Part shown: in pieces, positions 33,394 through 43,402 of the stretch | How the letters are laid out: every line of letters starts with the position of its first letter | Numbering within the stretch: position 1 is the first letter of the stretch | Origin: Arthonia radiata | Lineage: Eukaryota; Ascomycota; Arthoniomycetes; Arthoniales; Arthoniaceae | Direction of reading: 5' to 3' | NCBI GenBank assembly: GCA_002989075.1 | Contig: PSQN01000016.1 | Span: forward strand, 1-64,000 | DNA length: 64,000 bases | Program-made: the position numbers and the translations under genes | The notes under the pieces: model-generated | What the model saw: the letters and a program-made list of their open reading frames with translations, nothing else | The model's database searches: none | Told to the model about the DNA's origin: nothing

Positions 33394-34200
33394 ATGGCCA
33401 ACGCCGAAGAAGACCAGGACCCTTACATGGGATCCGGCGACGACGATGAGCAAGAGGGCTCACAAGCCGGCGAACAGACGCCGAGCAGATCGCGAACTGG
33501 GAAGGACGATGGTCTAAACCAAAACAATGACGACGACGAAGGGGCCTACCAAGGCTCTGACCGCGAAGAATCCCTCTTCAGCGCCTCCTTAAGCGTTGAG
33601 GTACGAAAGCTGAGACAAGAACTGCTAGCACAGCAGCAGCAGCACACTATTGAGAAGCTCAAGCTCGAAAAGCGAATGCTCGAAGTTGAGCTCCAGTCCG
33701 CCCGCAATTCGGGGGCTGGTAGCAAGCGGCTACGGGGCGATTCAAGCCTTCAAAGCCAGATCAACGAGCTCCTCAAGAAAGAGGCGCCCAAGCTCGAGAG
33801 AGCCATAGGCTCTGCGGGCACTCGATGGACTCAGACCATTGAGGAAAGATTTCAGATGGCCAACGTGTCGGACCCCGACGACGTTCGTGTCATTACCTGG
33901 TGCGTCCAGGGACTCCCCAGAGACCTGGCGGATAGGTGGCGAACTCACGCCGAAGAGAACAAAGAGAAGACGTCGCTCTACGTGTGGGCGTACTTCAAAG
34001 GATGGGTAATGGAATGCATCGTCGACCCAGCCACGGCTACTGCAGCCAACGCAGAAAAGTTCTTTACGTCGACGCAGAGTTCGACGCAGAAGCTCGAGGA
34101 CTTCCTGAGCTTTCTGCAGAACGAAGAAACCAAGTTGCCAGGTGGCAAGATGCCGGACCCGAATCGGGCCGCATTCTACTACACGCGCTTGCCTTCATAG
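33394..34200 (+). CDS. gag (capsid region) of element A
   Basis: 268 codons. The N-terminus is acidic and Gly/Ser-rich, followed by a coiled-coil-like stretch (VRKLRQELLAQQQQHTIEKL) at about residues 70-110 and a helical capsid-like region (WTQTIEERF, LADRWRTHAEE, FLSFLQNEETKL) at about 140-260. It is followed by a basic RGG-rich stretch and the zinc knuckle. Confidence 0.8.
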   Translation: MANAEEDQDPYMGSGDDDEQEGSQAGEQTPSRSRTGKDDGLNQNNDDDEGAYQGSDREESLFSASLSVEVRKLRQELLAQQQQHTIEKLKLEKRMLEVELQSARNSGAGSKRLRGDSSLQSQINELLKKEAPKLERAIGSAGTRWTQTIEERFQMANVSDPDDVRVITWCVQGLPRDLADRWRTHAEENKEKTSLYVWAYFKGWVMECIVDPATATAANAEKFFTSTQSSTQKLEDFLSFLQNEETKLPGGKMPDPNRAAFYYTRLPS

Positions 34201-34284
34201 ATCAAGGCGAAGCTAATTGAGCAAGGTCTCTTAGAGAATCTGCTCAAAGACACGAACGAGCTTCTGAAGAAAGTTCGTCAATAT

Positions 34285-34632
34285 GTGAATGTTGATCGTG
34301 GTGTATCGCGGGACGCCCGCAACACCAACACAAACCGAGATCGCTCCGGTGGCGGATCGGGTATAAACCGTGGCGGTCATAACGCCAGAGCATCCCCACA
34401 GGGGTCGGGCCGCGGACGAGGCGGTTCATACCGAGGACGAGGCAACTTGCCGGTCCGACAAAGAGACAATGGCTCTGCCGCACAGGGGCAACCAGGGTCG
34501 ACATACAGTAAGGCAAACATTACCTGCTTTACGTGCAATCAGAAAGGGCATTATGCCACTGAATGCACTACGCCCCAAACCGGTGTCAATTCGACGCCAG
34601 TTGGGCGGGGAAACGACAGGCCCCGAGGGTAA
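34285..34632 (+). CDS. Nucleocapsid region with CCHC zinc knuckle, element A
   Basis: An Arg/Gly-rich segment (GRGRGGSYRGRGN) followed by CFTCNQKGHYATEC at 34525-34566, a C-x2-C-x4-H-x4-C RNA-binding knuckle. This is the standard C-terminus of gypsy Gag. Confidence 0.85.
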   Translation: MNVDRGVSRDARNTNTNRDRSGGGSGINRGGHNARASPQGSGRGRGGSYRGRGNLPVRQRDNGSAAQGQPGSTYSKANITCFTCNQKGHYATECTTPQTGVNSTPVGRGNDRPRG

Positions 34633-35453
34633 GCCTCGCGTCCCTGAAGCTTGGGGCTGTCGATCAACGGCGAGGACGAATTGAAGTCTCGGCACAGCTG
34701 GGCAGGTCGCCGCAAGAGGTCCTCGCGCTGGTAGATTCCGGTGCAGAGATCAACCTCATTGATCATCGTATTGTGCTTGAAAGAGGATGGCAAAAATCGC
34801 ATGGAGTAAAGCTCCCGCATGCCAAGTTCCTTGATGAAAATAAGCTGCAGCTCTACGGCGCGTATAACGTGAATGTAACCGTGAGAGACGTGTATGGGGA
34901 GAAACGGCATTGCCAACTCCGCCTATATTCGGCCAACTTTGTAGGATACAGCCTCGTCTTGGGATACCCATGGCTTGAGCAAGTTGAGCCCCGGATCAGC
35001 TGGGCGATGAGAACAATCGCTTGGGGAAACCTCCCTGCGCCCGAAGAACGGGTGGCAGGAGCTGAATCTGTTGAGATCGTCAATGAAGACGTAATTTTAG
35101 CATGTTTGCAAAGAGGCGAACAGTGCTACTCCGCGATCCCGCAGATGGGAGCGGATGGACGTTATAAATATCAAATAGCGGTCCTATCAGACGTCAGTTC
35201 GCCGCCAGACCGGACCCCGGATGGCGAGCCTGAGAAAGTAGAGAAGCGAGATGAGCTTCCTCCTCAGTACGCTGAATATAAAGATATCTTTTCTGAAGAA
35301 CTGTCGAGTGAGCTTGCGCCGCTTGGTGAGCAAACTCATAAGATCGAGCTCAAGGATGGCACGGAACCTCCGCATAAGCCAATCTACCCTGCATCGCAGG
35401 ATGAGCTGAAGACGCTCCGGGAGTACCTAGATACTATGATCAAGAAAGGGTAG
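34563..35453 (+). CDS. Protease and start of reverse transcriptase, element A
   Basis: A 296-codon frame. The aspartic protease core LVDSGAEINLIDHRIV lies from 34728; LRLYSANFVGYSLVLGYPWL follows as in gypsy retropepsins. The C-terminal part (YKDIFSEE, APLGEQTHKIEL, KPIYPASQDEL) is the conserved entry to reverse transcriptase. Confidence 0.85.
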   Translation: MHYAPNRCQFDASWAGKRQAPRVSLASLKLGAVDQRRGRIEVSAQLGRSPQEVLALVDSGAEINLIDHRIVLERGWQKSHGVKLPHAKFLDENKLQLYGAYNVNVTVRDVYGEKRHCQLRLYSANFVGYSLVLGYPWLEQVEPRISWAMRTIAWGNLPAPEERVAGAESVEIVNEDVILACLQRGEQCYSAIPQMGADGRYKYQIAVLSDVSSPPDRTPDGEPEKVEKRDELPPQYAEYKDIFSEELSSELAPLGEQTHKIELKDGTEPPHKPIYPASQDELKTLREYLDTMIKKG

Positions 35454-36164
35454 ATACAACCCTCCACCAGTCCGGCGGGTGCCCCAGTCCTGTTCGTGCC
35501 CAAGGCAGACGGATCGTTGAGACTGTGTGTTGACTACCGCGGTTTGAACAATGTGACTGTAAAGAATCGCTACGCATTGCCGCTAGTCTCTGAGATTCTT
35601 GATCGCCTGCAAGGCTCGAAGGTGTTTACGAAGCTTAATCTTCGCGATGCCTATCACCGTATCCGCATCCGCAAAGGGGATGAGTGGAAGACGGCGTTTC
35701 GTACCCGATACGGGCACTATAAATACCTGGTGATGCCTTTTGGACTAGCAAACGCCCCTGCTACGTTCCAGGCATATATCCACAAAGCCATAGGCAATCT
35801 TGTTGATACCGTGTGAATCGTTTATATAGACGATATCTTGATTTTCTCTGAAGACGAGGAAAGCCATGAAGGCCATGTCAAAGAAGTCCTGCGAAGGCTC
35901 CGTAAATGGGGTTTATTTGCAAAGCTGTCCAAGTGTCAATTTTACACCACCAAGGTTTCTTTCCTAGGGTTCACCGTGGGAGTCGATGGTGTCGAAATGG
36001 ACCCGGAAAGGGTGCGGACTATAGCCGAATGGCCAGTCCCCACCACCGCAAAGCAGATCCTGTCCTTCCTGGGATTCGCAAACTTCTACCGGCGATTTAT
36101 CTACGGATTTAGCCGCATCGTAGCGCTAATGAACGCACTGACGAAAGACGTCAAGTTCGTCTAG
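35454..36164 (+). pseudogene. Reverse transcriptase region, element A
   Basis: Blocks [20 protein letters not shown] (near 35490), [25 protein letters not shown] (near 35735) and the YIDDILIFSEDEESHEGH palm core near 35826 are readable, then the GFTVGVDGVEMDPERV connection and SFLGFANFYRRFI. Confidence 0.9.
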
Positions 36165-36740
36165 GGCAAAGCCCAACAAGAAGCTTTTGAAGCGCTGAAG
36201 CAAGCCTTCATGAATGTACCAGTGCTGACGCACTTTGACCCGGCACTGTCGATCGTTTTGATGACTGACGCATCAGACTTTGCAATGGCAGGCATCTTAC
36301 TTCAGCTGAGGGGAGATGGCCGATTGCCATTGCCGTTGAACATCAACTTAGGCTTGCCTACACTAGATGTGGCGGACACCGCCCGGACTGGCACCGATAA
36401 CAAGGCGGACACACACCTGCATCCGGTAGCGTTCTTTTCGAAGAAATTCGTAGACGCTGAGCTAAGATATAATACCTATGACAAAGAGCTCATAGCAATA
36501 TAGGCCAGCTTCAAGCACTGGCGCCATTACCTCATTGGTGCACAGCACTTAGTAAAGGTCGTGACAGACCACAATAATCTGCGGTATTTCATGACAACGA
36601 AAGTATTGTCTCGCCGACAGGCGCGCTGGGCAGAAGACCTGTCAGCATTTGACTTTGAAATACTATACCGTGTGGGTAGCAAGAACCCAGCAGACGCGCC
36701 GTCGCGCCGTCCAGATTACGAGAATTTGCGTGGAGCAAAG
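36165..36740 (+). pseudogene. RNase H region, element A
   Basis: Readable blocks: THFDPALSIVLMTDASDFAM (near 36228), HPVAFFSKKFVDAELRYNTY (near 36420), VTDHNNLRYFMTTKVLSRRQ (near 36560) and DAPSRRPDYENL (near 36690). Confidence 0.9.
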
Positions 36741-36929
36741 GAAGACAACGCCAACGAGATGTTGCCGAGCCTGCAGCAGAAGCTTAGGAGAGGTGCTGCT
36801 TTGCCTGGTGCTGGGGAAGAGCCCCCTAGCCCAGAAGAAGGTGTGATTGCTGCCTTAATTACATTGCTTGAAAATTAGTTTGAACACTGTCAGCGGTTTG
36901 GCCACCGACCTGAAACCCCGGACGCGACT

Positions 36930-38777
36930 GTGGCCCAAATCGGGGGCAGATCGGAGTCAGATACAGACCTCATGCAGGACGCCCAGGAGCGAGAAACGCG
37001 TCCGTCTTCCCCTGCTGATGCAGAGCCTTTTCCGGTAGCTCTCGTATCACGAGTTGAGGTAGTTGCAGCTACCGCTCTCGAAACAGCTTACAATGATACT
37101 CCTCGGGGTCTCGCGACCCTAATCCTCGAAGCCCAGCAGAGGGACGCCTTTGTGAAGCAGAAAGTATCGGAGTTGAAATCATTGGCTGGGACTGAAGGTC
37201 AGCAGAGTGACAAAACGGCAACGGATCGCCGTCAAGCCGGCACGAGAAAGCGCCGTGCGAGTCGAATCGACTCAGATGCCCCGACAGGGCCCGACTCGAA
37301 CTCCGAGTCTCCAAAGCACGCAGAATGGTCAGTCGACAGCCACGGGTTGTTGCGCCAAGGTGGCAAAATCTGGATACCAGAATGCCCTGCGTTGAAGCTT
37401 GAAATCACAAGCAGAAATCATGATGATAAGCTTGCTGGCCACTTCAAGGTCGAGAAGACCCTCGAAATCCTGAGACGCAAATATGCGTGGGAAAAGATGG
37501 CAACGTATATCAAGAACTTTGTTGCTGAATGTAACATATGCCAACGGACAGCCGTAAAGAGGCATAAGCCATACGGCGAAATGGCGGCGATGCCGGTCCC
37601 GATTGGCCCCTTTGAGGACCTATCCTTGGACTTTGTTGTCAAACTACCGATGGTTCTTTTAAAGAACGGGGACATTGTTGATTCAATCCTCGTGGTCGTA
37701 GACCGCTTCTCTAAGTTTGTAACCTATATTCCAGTCAGTGAAACCATGGATGCCATGGAGCTGGCGGAAGTGCTTTACAAACACTGGGCGAAAACGTCGG
37801 GATTCCCGAGAAGCCTCTTGTCTGACAGAGGATCTGTGTTCACCAGCTCATATTGGAGCACCTTCTGCCAGCATTTGGCCGTAAAACGAAGGTTGAGCAC
37901 AGCGTTTCACCCTCAAACTGATGGCCAAACCGAGCGCCAAAACCAGGAGCTTGAAAACTACCTGCGTATCTACATCTCTTGGGATCAAGATGACTGGCAT
38001 GAGCATCTGGAAGAAGCTGCTTTTGCGTACAATTCAAAAGTTCATTCATCGACGAAAATTTCGCCGATTGAATGCGCGTTCGGTCGCGTTGCAGACGTAC
38101 CAGACGGCGCGCCGCCGCCGGATCGGCACCACACCGTGGTCAAGCCGGACGACCTTCCTGTCGGCGAGGACACCTCCCGTCAAGGGGAGAGGCAGCCTAG
38201 GCCAGAACATCCTATGGCAGTTAAGCATATAGAAGAACGCCTTCTCCGCCAACAAGAAATGAAGCAGCAGCTAGAGAAAGCTCAGCGTCTGCAGACAGAA
38301 TGGTACAACACCAAGCACACACCAAAACACTATGCAGTGGGTGACTTAGTGCTGCTGTCGTCAAAGAACCTTAAGACAAAGAGGCCAATAAAGAAGCTCG
38401 ACGATCGAAGCTTAGGACCATTCAGGATCCTTAAGAAAGTAGGCAAACAAGCTTACCAGCTGGCACTGCCAAACTCCTACCGCATCCACTCTGTCTTCCA
38501 CGTGTCCTTACTGGAGCCATATCGCCGTCGGCCCGGCACGGAACCGCCTGGTCCGGTCGAAGTCGATGGTGGTGAAGAATGGCTCGTTGAGGCGATCCGC
38601 TTTAAGGTCAAGAACAAAGACCAGTATTGGACCAAGTGGCAGGGGTGGTCGGAGGCAAATAACACGATGGAGCCGCGGGCACATCTTGAAGACTCTGACG
38701 CCCTCAAGAAATTTGAGAAGCGTGAAGACGCTGAGCCGAGAGGCAAGCGTCTGAGACGAACTAGGCAACGCGGATAA
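36930..38777 (+). CDS. Integrase with C-terminal chromodomain, element A
   Basis: A continuous 615-codon frame. It carries a zinc-binding HHCC region (NHDDKLAGHFKVEKTLEIL, then ECNICQRTAVKRHKPYGEM at about 37530-37585) and a DDE core with LSLDFVVKLP and VVVDRFSKFVTYIPVSETMD (first Asp region), LLSDRGSVFTSSYW (second), and TDGQTERQNQELENYLR (third). The GPF-like module is LGPFRILKKVGKQAYQLALP. A chromodomain lies at about 38560-38730 (WLVEAIRFKVKNKDQYWTKW, then QGWSEANNTMEP). The Pro/Arg-rich insert near 38100-38200 is unusual for the family. Integrase inserts the element DNA; the chromodomain probably guides it to heterochromatin. Confidence 0.92.
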   Translation: MAQIGGRSESDTDLMQDAQERETRPSSPADAEPFPVALVSRVEVVAATALETAYNDTPRGLATLILEAQQRDAFVKQKVSELKSLAGTEGQQSDKTATDRRQAGTRKRRASRIDSDAPTGPDSNSESPKHAEWSVDSHGLLRQGGKIWIPECPALKLEITSRNHDDKLAGHFKVEKTLEILRRKYAWEKMATYIKNFVAECNICQRTAVKRHKPYGEMAAMPVPIGPFEDLSLDFVVKLPMVLLKNGDIVDSILVVVDRFSKFVTYIPVSETMDAMELAEVLYKHWAKTSGFPRSLLSDRGSVFTSSYWSTFCQHLAVKRRLSTAFHPQTDGQTERQNQELENYLRIYISWDQDDWHEHLEEAAFAYNSKVHSSTKISPIECAFGRVADVPDGAPPPDRHHTVVKPDDLPVGEDTSRQGERQPRPEHPMAVKHIEERLLRQQEMKQQLEKAQRLQTEWYNTKHTPKHYAVGDLVLLSSKNLKTKRPIKKLDDRSLGPFRILKKVGKQAYQLALPNSYRIHSVFHVSLLEPYRRRPGTEPPGPVEVDGGEEWLVEAIRFKVKNKDQYWTKWQGWSEANNTMEPRAHLEDSDALKKFEKREDAEPRGKRLRRTRQRG

Positions 38778-39058
38778 GAAAGGGCTACAAGCCTACGCGA
38801 TTAGCCCACGATGTGACGCCGAATAGAAGGCGGAATACCTCGAGTACAGTTTAGAACATAGAATTGGTGTAGTATCAAACCCCAAGACTATTCATACATG
38901 ATTGTGAAGCTCAAGCCATGAGAAAGCTGAAATGAGACTTGTACAGGAAGAAATGCAGAACAATTCCGATAAGCCAAGGAAAACCACTCACACAGACCAA
39001 ACCCCAGCCAAACAAAAGGCAGAAAACCACGAAAAGACTACCCGAACTGGCACCGAAG
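38778..39058 (+). other. Spacer between pol and the antisense gene, element A
   Basis: About 280 bp with no ORF of note on either strand. Both the end of pol and the end of the antisense blocks point into it, so it should hold both 3' ends. Confidence 0.5.
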
Positions 39059-39403
39059 TTAGTACGGATCGGCGGTATAATACTGTTTGACCCAGCCGCG
39101 ACCACCGTCAACGCGGTCCCGAATCCAATCAACCAGACCTGCCATAGCCAGCTCGTGAGGAGCCTTATTCGCAGGCGGCTGAGGGCCGTACAACCCTATA
39201 CCAGAATCGAAGCTCTGGCGTAGCGCCTTGATGCGCTCAAAATCGTCAGTATCGGCCTGCTCGACCGACTTGGTGCCCAGACCGCGCTGCCAGGCCTGCA
39301 GCTGAACGCAAAAGGCGCGAAGCAGAGTAAGATAGTCGTCGCGGAAAGACTCTTCGTCATCCCAGACGTCCTCGCCAGAGGTCAAGAAGAAGTTGGCGCG
39401 CAC
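39059..39403 (-). CDS. Antisense gene of element A, distal block
   Basis: About 114 open codons on the strand opposite to gag-pol. The sequence is globular rather than repetitive: ANFFLTSGEDVWDDEESF, then LLRAFCVQLQAWQRGLG and a C-terminal DWIRDRVDGGRGWVKQYY. I recognise no domain. The matching strand of elements B (about 44100-44500), C (about 63400-63790) and D also carries it, so it is inherited within the family. The gap to the next block (39404-39464) has intron-like edges (GTAAGT and TAG on the minus strand). Confidence 0.6.
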   Translation of the reverse strand: MRANFFLTSGEDVWDDEESFRDDYLTLLRAFCVQLQAWQRGLGTKSVEQADTDDFERIKALRQSFDSGIGLYGPQPPANKAPHELAMAGLVDWIRDRVDGGRGWVKQYYTADPY

Positions 39404-39464
39404 GAGGAGGTTGCAGGCACGTCTCCACCGAGCGGGGACCTAGCACATGTCAATATGGGGTCAA

Positions 39465-39713
39465 TTAGTACCCAAGACGGGGGGGTATCAGACTTACCAT
39501 CTCACACTTGTCTCCTGACCTCCCAACACTAGCACAGCGAGCACACTTAGCGTACTGCCCCTTGGGCCACTCGCAGGTCCAGTCCTCGTGATGCTTGAAA
39601 TCGGAGTTCGCGGAAGGACCACCACGTGCAGCCATGTCGCCAAACAAGGCCTTCATGCAACGGCAGCACACTGGGACGTAAGCCTCTGGCTGAGGCTGGA
39701 TTGACGCAGGCAC
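39465..39713 (-). CDS. Antisense gene of element A, cysteine-rich middle block
   Basis: About 82 codons of the reported frame; the same frame stays open for some distance upstream without an ATG. It has paired cysteines, CCRCMKALFGD and CEWPKGQYAKCARCASVG followed by DKC, with two His nearby (KHHEDWTC). This spacing suggests a metal-binding (zinc-finger-like) module, but matches no family I can name. Antisense to the retrotransposon. Confidence 0.6.
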   Translation of the reverse strand: MPASIQPQPEAYVPVCCRCMKALFGDMAARGGPSANSDFKHHEDWTCEWPKGQYAKCARCASVGRSGDKCEMVSLIPPRLGY

Positions 39714-39871
39714 GGCGCGAAAAGCGGGATTCGAGGAGGCAGACCGGCGAGACTTCGCAGGCGACTCGGGCTCATAAGCAGTGCCGCGGTAATAGGGAGA
39801 ACGGACAATCTCGTCATCGTCGGAGTCGTCTTTACGGACGTGACGCTTTCAACGAGCTAGAATGCTAACAG

Positions 39872-40153
39872 TCAGACTAGGACAAAGCAATGAGAGATAG
39901 GAGACTTACGAGGAGTCGCAGGAGTCAGAGACACGCTACCTAGTTCGGGAGAGCGTAGAACAGGAGAAGCCGCAGATGATTCAGGAATTGGTGAAGCAAC
40001 CTTGGGAGCTTTCTTCTTGCGGGCGTCACGAAGAAGAGCTTCAGGATCAACAGCGGCTTCAGGGTCCTCAATGCCGCGAGTTGAGCGGCGAGTTGGCGCT
40101 TCAGGAGAGCTCGCTCCAGCAGCGGGTTTGTTGACGGGGTTAAAACCCGACAT
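39872..40153 (-). CDS. Antisense gene of element A, N-terminal block
   Basis: About 93 codons starting with ATG at 40153 (MSGFNPVNKPAAGASS). Low-complexity, Ser/Pro/Ala-rich with basic patches (RDARKKKAPKVASP), probably disordered. The minus strand shows a strong donor-like GTAAGTC near 39917 and a branch-like CTGAC before the next block, so the blocks may be exons of one antisense gene. No joined product is inferred. The same start (MSGFNPINKPAA) is still readable in element B at 43403. Confidence 0.62.
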   Translation of the reverse strand: MSGFNPVNKPAAGASSPEAPTRRSTRGIEDPEAAVDPEALLRDARKKKAPKVASPIPESSAASPVLRSPELGSVSLTPATPRKSPISHCFVLV

Positions 40154-40747
40154 AGTAGAGATTGTAAAGGCGAATTAAAGGCAATCTGACACCGGATTAG
40201 CTACGAACTTATCACCCAAGAAGAGAAGTAAAGGCCTACCAGAGAAGAGAAGCTTGCAGGCCAAGCAGAAGAGTATAATAATGTTGAAGAAAGAAAGAGG
40301 AAGTTCGAAAGAGCAAGAGCCTTGTTTTATGCCTATCGTCAGGTACCGATAACAAAGCTTCCGCCTACAGGTACGGATTTGGGAGCAAAGAAGCCCATTC
40401 ACGCAGGTTGCTACTGCCTACAGGGGCAATTGATCGGCAAAAGCGTGCATGAGAGTATGCAAAAGAACGCGAAATTAGGTGAAAATGATACAAAACCTCA
40501 CTACCGAGCTCACAACTCAGGCTCGGGAGCTTCAAATTAAAAGTAAAGCTCAGCACTACAACTCGGTGCTGCAGAAAACCAGTACCAAACGACGCGTAGG
40601 ATGACAGTGAGCAACATCACTCTTTTCCCGACTGAACGCAGACATGAGCCAGCGGGTTTTTAACGAGGTTGTTGCCCTGCGTAAGACGATAAATGGAAGG
40701 TGCGATAGAGATGGCGGATTGTACCCGGATCGAGGGCGATCCTCCTT
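40154..40747 (-). promoter_or_regulatory. Likely promoter/leader of the antisense gene
   Basis: About 600 bp between the antisense start at 40153 and the purine tract. The small ORFs here are not convincing. On the minus strand this is where an antisense promoter would have to lie. No specific box is claimed. Confidence 0.35.
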
Positions 40748-40762
40748 AAGGGGGAAGGCAGT
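40748..40762 (+). other. Polypurine tract of element A
   Basis: AAGGGGGAAGGCAGT lies directly before the 3' LTR start at 40763; mirrored in element B just above 42793. Confidence 0.7.
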
Positions 40763-40958
40763 TGTGATGCATAGACGTCCCGATGGCGAATTGGGACGGA
40801 ATGTTGCCTATTTGGGAAGGCTGCGATTCTTGGAGGATATCTTCCCTCCAGTGGACGCATCCCTTTCTAGTCTCCTCAATAATTAGCTTGAACACTAGTA
40901 GAGCCTATCTGGGCCCTTTTTGCTACCTGACTGCTCCCTGCCCTACACCCAGATCACA
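40763..40958 (+). repeat. 3' LTR of element A
   Basis: 196 bp; about five transitions from the 5' LTR; followed by the TATGT target duplication. Confidence 0.95.
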
Positions 40959-42597
40959 TATGTCTATATCTCTTAGAATTAAGATAATTAGTATAAGTAC
41001 TTAAAAGAAGCTACTTTTATATATAACTTAAAAATCTATTTATTAATAAAAATACTACTTATTAAATATATATTTAATTATATTATAGATATACTAGATA
41101 TTATACTACTACTAGATTAGTACTATACTATAGTTAGACTAAATAATCTTTCTATTAGTAAGAATATCTTCTACTAAAAAGAAAGGTAGCCTAGACTAGA
41201 ATACTCTATAGTAGTTAAGTATATAGAAGAGTACATTTTCTACTAATAAAAAATAAAGTAGTAGCTAAAGAAAGCTTAGTATTTATAGATAGAATAGTAT
41301 ACTACTAAGTATATATTAAAAGACTATATAGTAGATAATTTAGTACTACTACTATTAAAGAACCTTGAAATAAAGAGACTAATAAAGAAGCTTAATAATT
41401 AAAGCTTAGAACTATTTAAAAATTTAAAAAAAGTAGATAAATAAGCTTACTAGCTAGTACTACTAAATCTCTACTATATTTACTCTATCTTTTATATATT
41501 TTTACTAAAGCTATATTACTTTAAAATTAAGAATAAAGACTAGTATTAGACTAAATAATAGAGATAGTTAAAAATAAATAATATAATAGAGCTATAAATA
41601 TATCTTAAAGGCTCTAATACTCTTAAGAAATTTAAAAAGTATAAAGATACTAAGCTAAAAAGTAAGTATCTAAGATAAACTAGATAATATAGATAAAAAA
41701 GGGCTATAAGCCTATATAATTAGTCTATAATATAATACTAAAGAGAAGATAGAATATCTTAAGTATAGTTTAGAATATAAAATTAGTATAATATTAAGCT
41801 TTAAGACTATTTATATATATATAAAGCTTAAGCTATAAGAAAGCTAAAATAAGACTTATATAGAGAGAAAATATAGAACTATTTTAATAAGCTAAGAAAA
41901 ACTACTTATATAGACTAAACTCTGGCTAAATAAAAGGTAGAAAACTATAAGAAGACTATTTAAACTAATACTAAAGTTAGTATAAATTAGTAGTATAATA
42001 CTATCTAATCTAGCTATAATTACTATTAATATAGTTCTAAATCTAGTTAACTAAATCTACTATAGCTAGGTTATTAGAAGTCTTATTTATAGATAGCTAA
42101 GAGCTATATAACTCTATACTAGAATTAAAGCTCTAGTATAGTAACTTAATATACTTAAAGTTCTCAGTATTAGTTTTTTTAACTAACTTATTATTTAGAT
42201 TATATTACTAGATCTATAGCTAAATATAAAAGATATAGAGTAGAGTAAAATAGTCTTTATAGAAAAACTCTTTATTATTCTAGATATTTTTGCTAGTAGT
42301 TAAAAAGAAATTAGTACATATAAGAAAGTTATAGATATATCTCTACTAAGTAAAGATCTAGTATATATTAATATAGAGTTAATTAGTATCTAAAATAGAG
42401 AGTATTAGACTTATTATCTTATACTTATCTTTTAATACTAGTATAGTAAGTATACTTAGTATACTATCTCTTAGACTACTTATAAGTCTAGTCTTTATAA
42501 AACTTAAAGTTAAAGTTTATAGAAGAACTACTATATATAGCTATATTACTAAATTAGTTCTTTATATAATAGTAGTATACTAAGATATAAGCCTCTA
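40959..42597 (+). pseudogene. Element D piece, integrase to antisense-gene region
   Basis: Aligns with 37960-39690 of element A: the rest of integrase, chromodomain, spacer and antisense distal block, all strongly TA-shifted. Interrupted by element B with duplication CTCTA. Confidence 0.8.
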
Positions 42598-42793
42598 TGT
42601 AATCTAGGTATAGGGCAGGAAGCAGTTAGGTAGCAAAAAGGGCCCAGATAGGCTCTACTAGTATTTAAGCTAATTATTGAGAAGACTAGAAAGGGATACG
42701 TTCACTGGAGGAAAGATATTCTTTAAGGATCGTAGCCTTTTTAAATAGACAACATTCCGTTCTAATTCGCTATCGGGACGTTTATACATTATA
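42598..42793 (-). repeat. 3' LTR of element B
   Basis: Reverse complement of the element A LTR with RIP-type transitions; 196 bp. Confidence 0.92.
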
Positions 42794-43402
42794 ACTACCT
42801 TCCTCCTTAAGGAGGATCGCCCTCGATCCGGGTACAATCCGCTATCTCTATCGTACCTTCTATTTATTGTCTTACGTAGAGCAACAACCTCGTTAAAAAC
42901 CCGCTGGCTTATATCTACGTTCAGTCGGAAAAAGAGTAATGTTGCTTACTATCATCCTACGCGTCGTTCGGTGCTAGTTTTCTGTAGCACCGAGTTATAG
43001 TGCTAAGCTTTACTTTTAATTTAAAGCTCCCGAGCCTGAGTTATAAGCTCGGTGATAAGGTTTTGTATTATTTTTACCTGATTTTACGTTCTTTTGTATG
43101 CTCTTATGCACGCTTTTACCAATTAATTGCCTCTATAGGTAGTAGCAACCTACGTAAATAAGCTTCTTTACTCTTAAATCCGTACCTGTAGGCGAAAGCT
43201 TTGTTATCGGTACCTAACAATAGGCATAAAACAAGGCTCTTGCTCTTTTAAACTTTCTCTTTCTTTCTTTAATATTATTATACTCTTCTGCTTAGCCTAC
43301 AAGCTTCTCTTCTCTAGTAGGCCTTTACTTCTCTTCTTAGGTAATAAGTTTGTAGCTAATCTAGTGTCAGATTGCCTCCAATTCGCCTTTATAATCTCTA
43401 CT

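Larger units (their letters stand above)
33052..40958 (+). mobile_element. Element A: youngest family-2 Ty3/gypsy chromovirus, nearly unmutated
   Basis: LTRs of 196 bp at 33052-33247 and 40763-40958 differ at about five sites, all C-to-T or G-to-A in the 3' copy. Perfect target duplication TATGT at 33047-33051 and 40959-40963. Normal GC and CpG content contrasts sharply with the flanks. Parts: gag, zinc knuckle, protease, reverse transcriptase, RNase H, integrase with chromodomain, antisense gene blocks, purine tract. About half a dozen breaks lie in gag-pol; the integrase frame is long and open. It inserted into the integrase region of element D. Confidence 0.95.

Noticed and set aside
33209-33517. 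Open frames running through the ambiguous base
   Set aside because: They cross the adapter-like artefact and overlap the start of gag in another frame.
40322-41004. Small ORFs between the antisense gene and the 3' LTR, and across the LTR
   Set aside because: Short, low quality, and some run over the LTR boundary into element D; no support from other copies.
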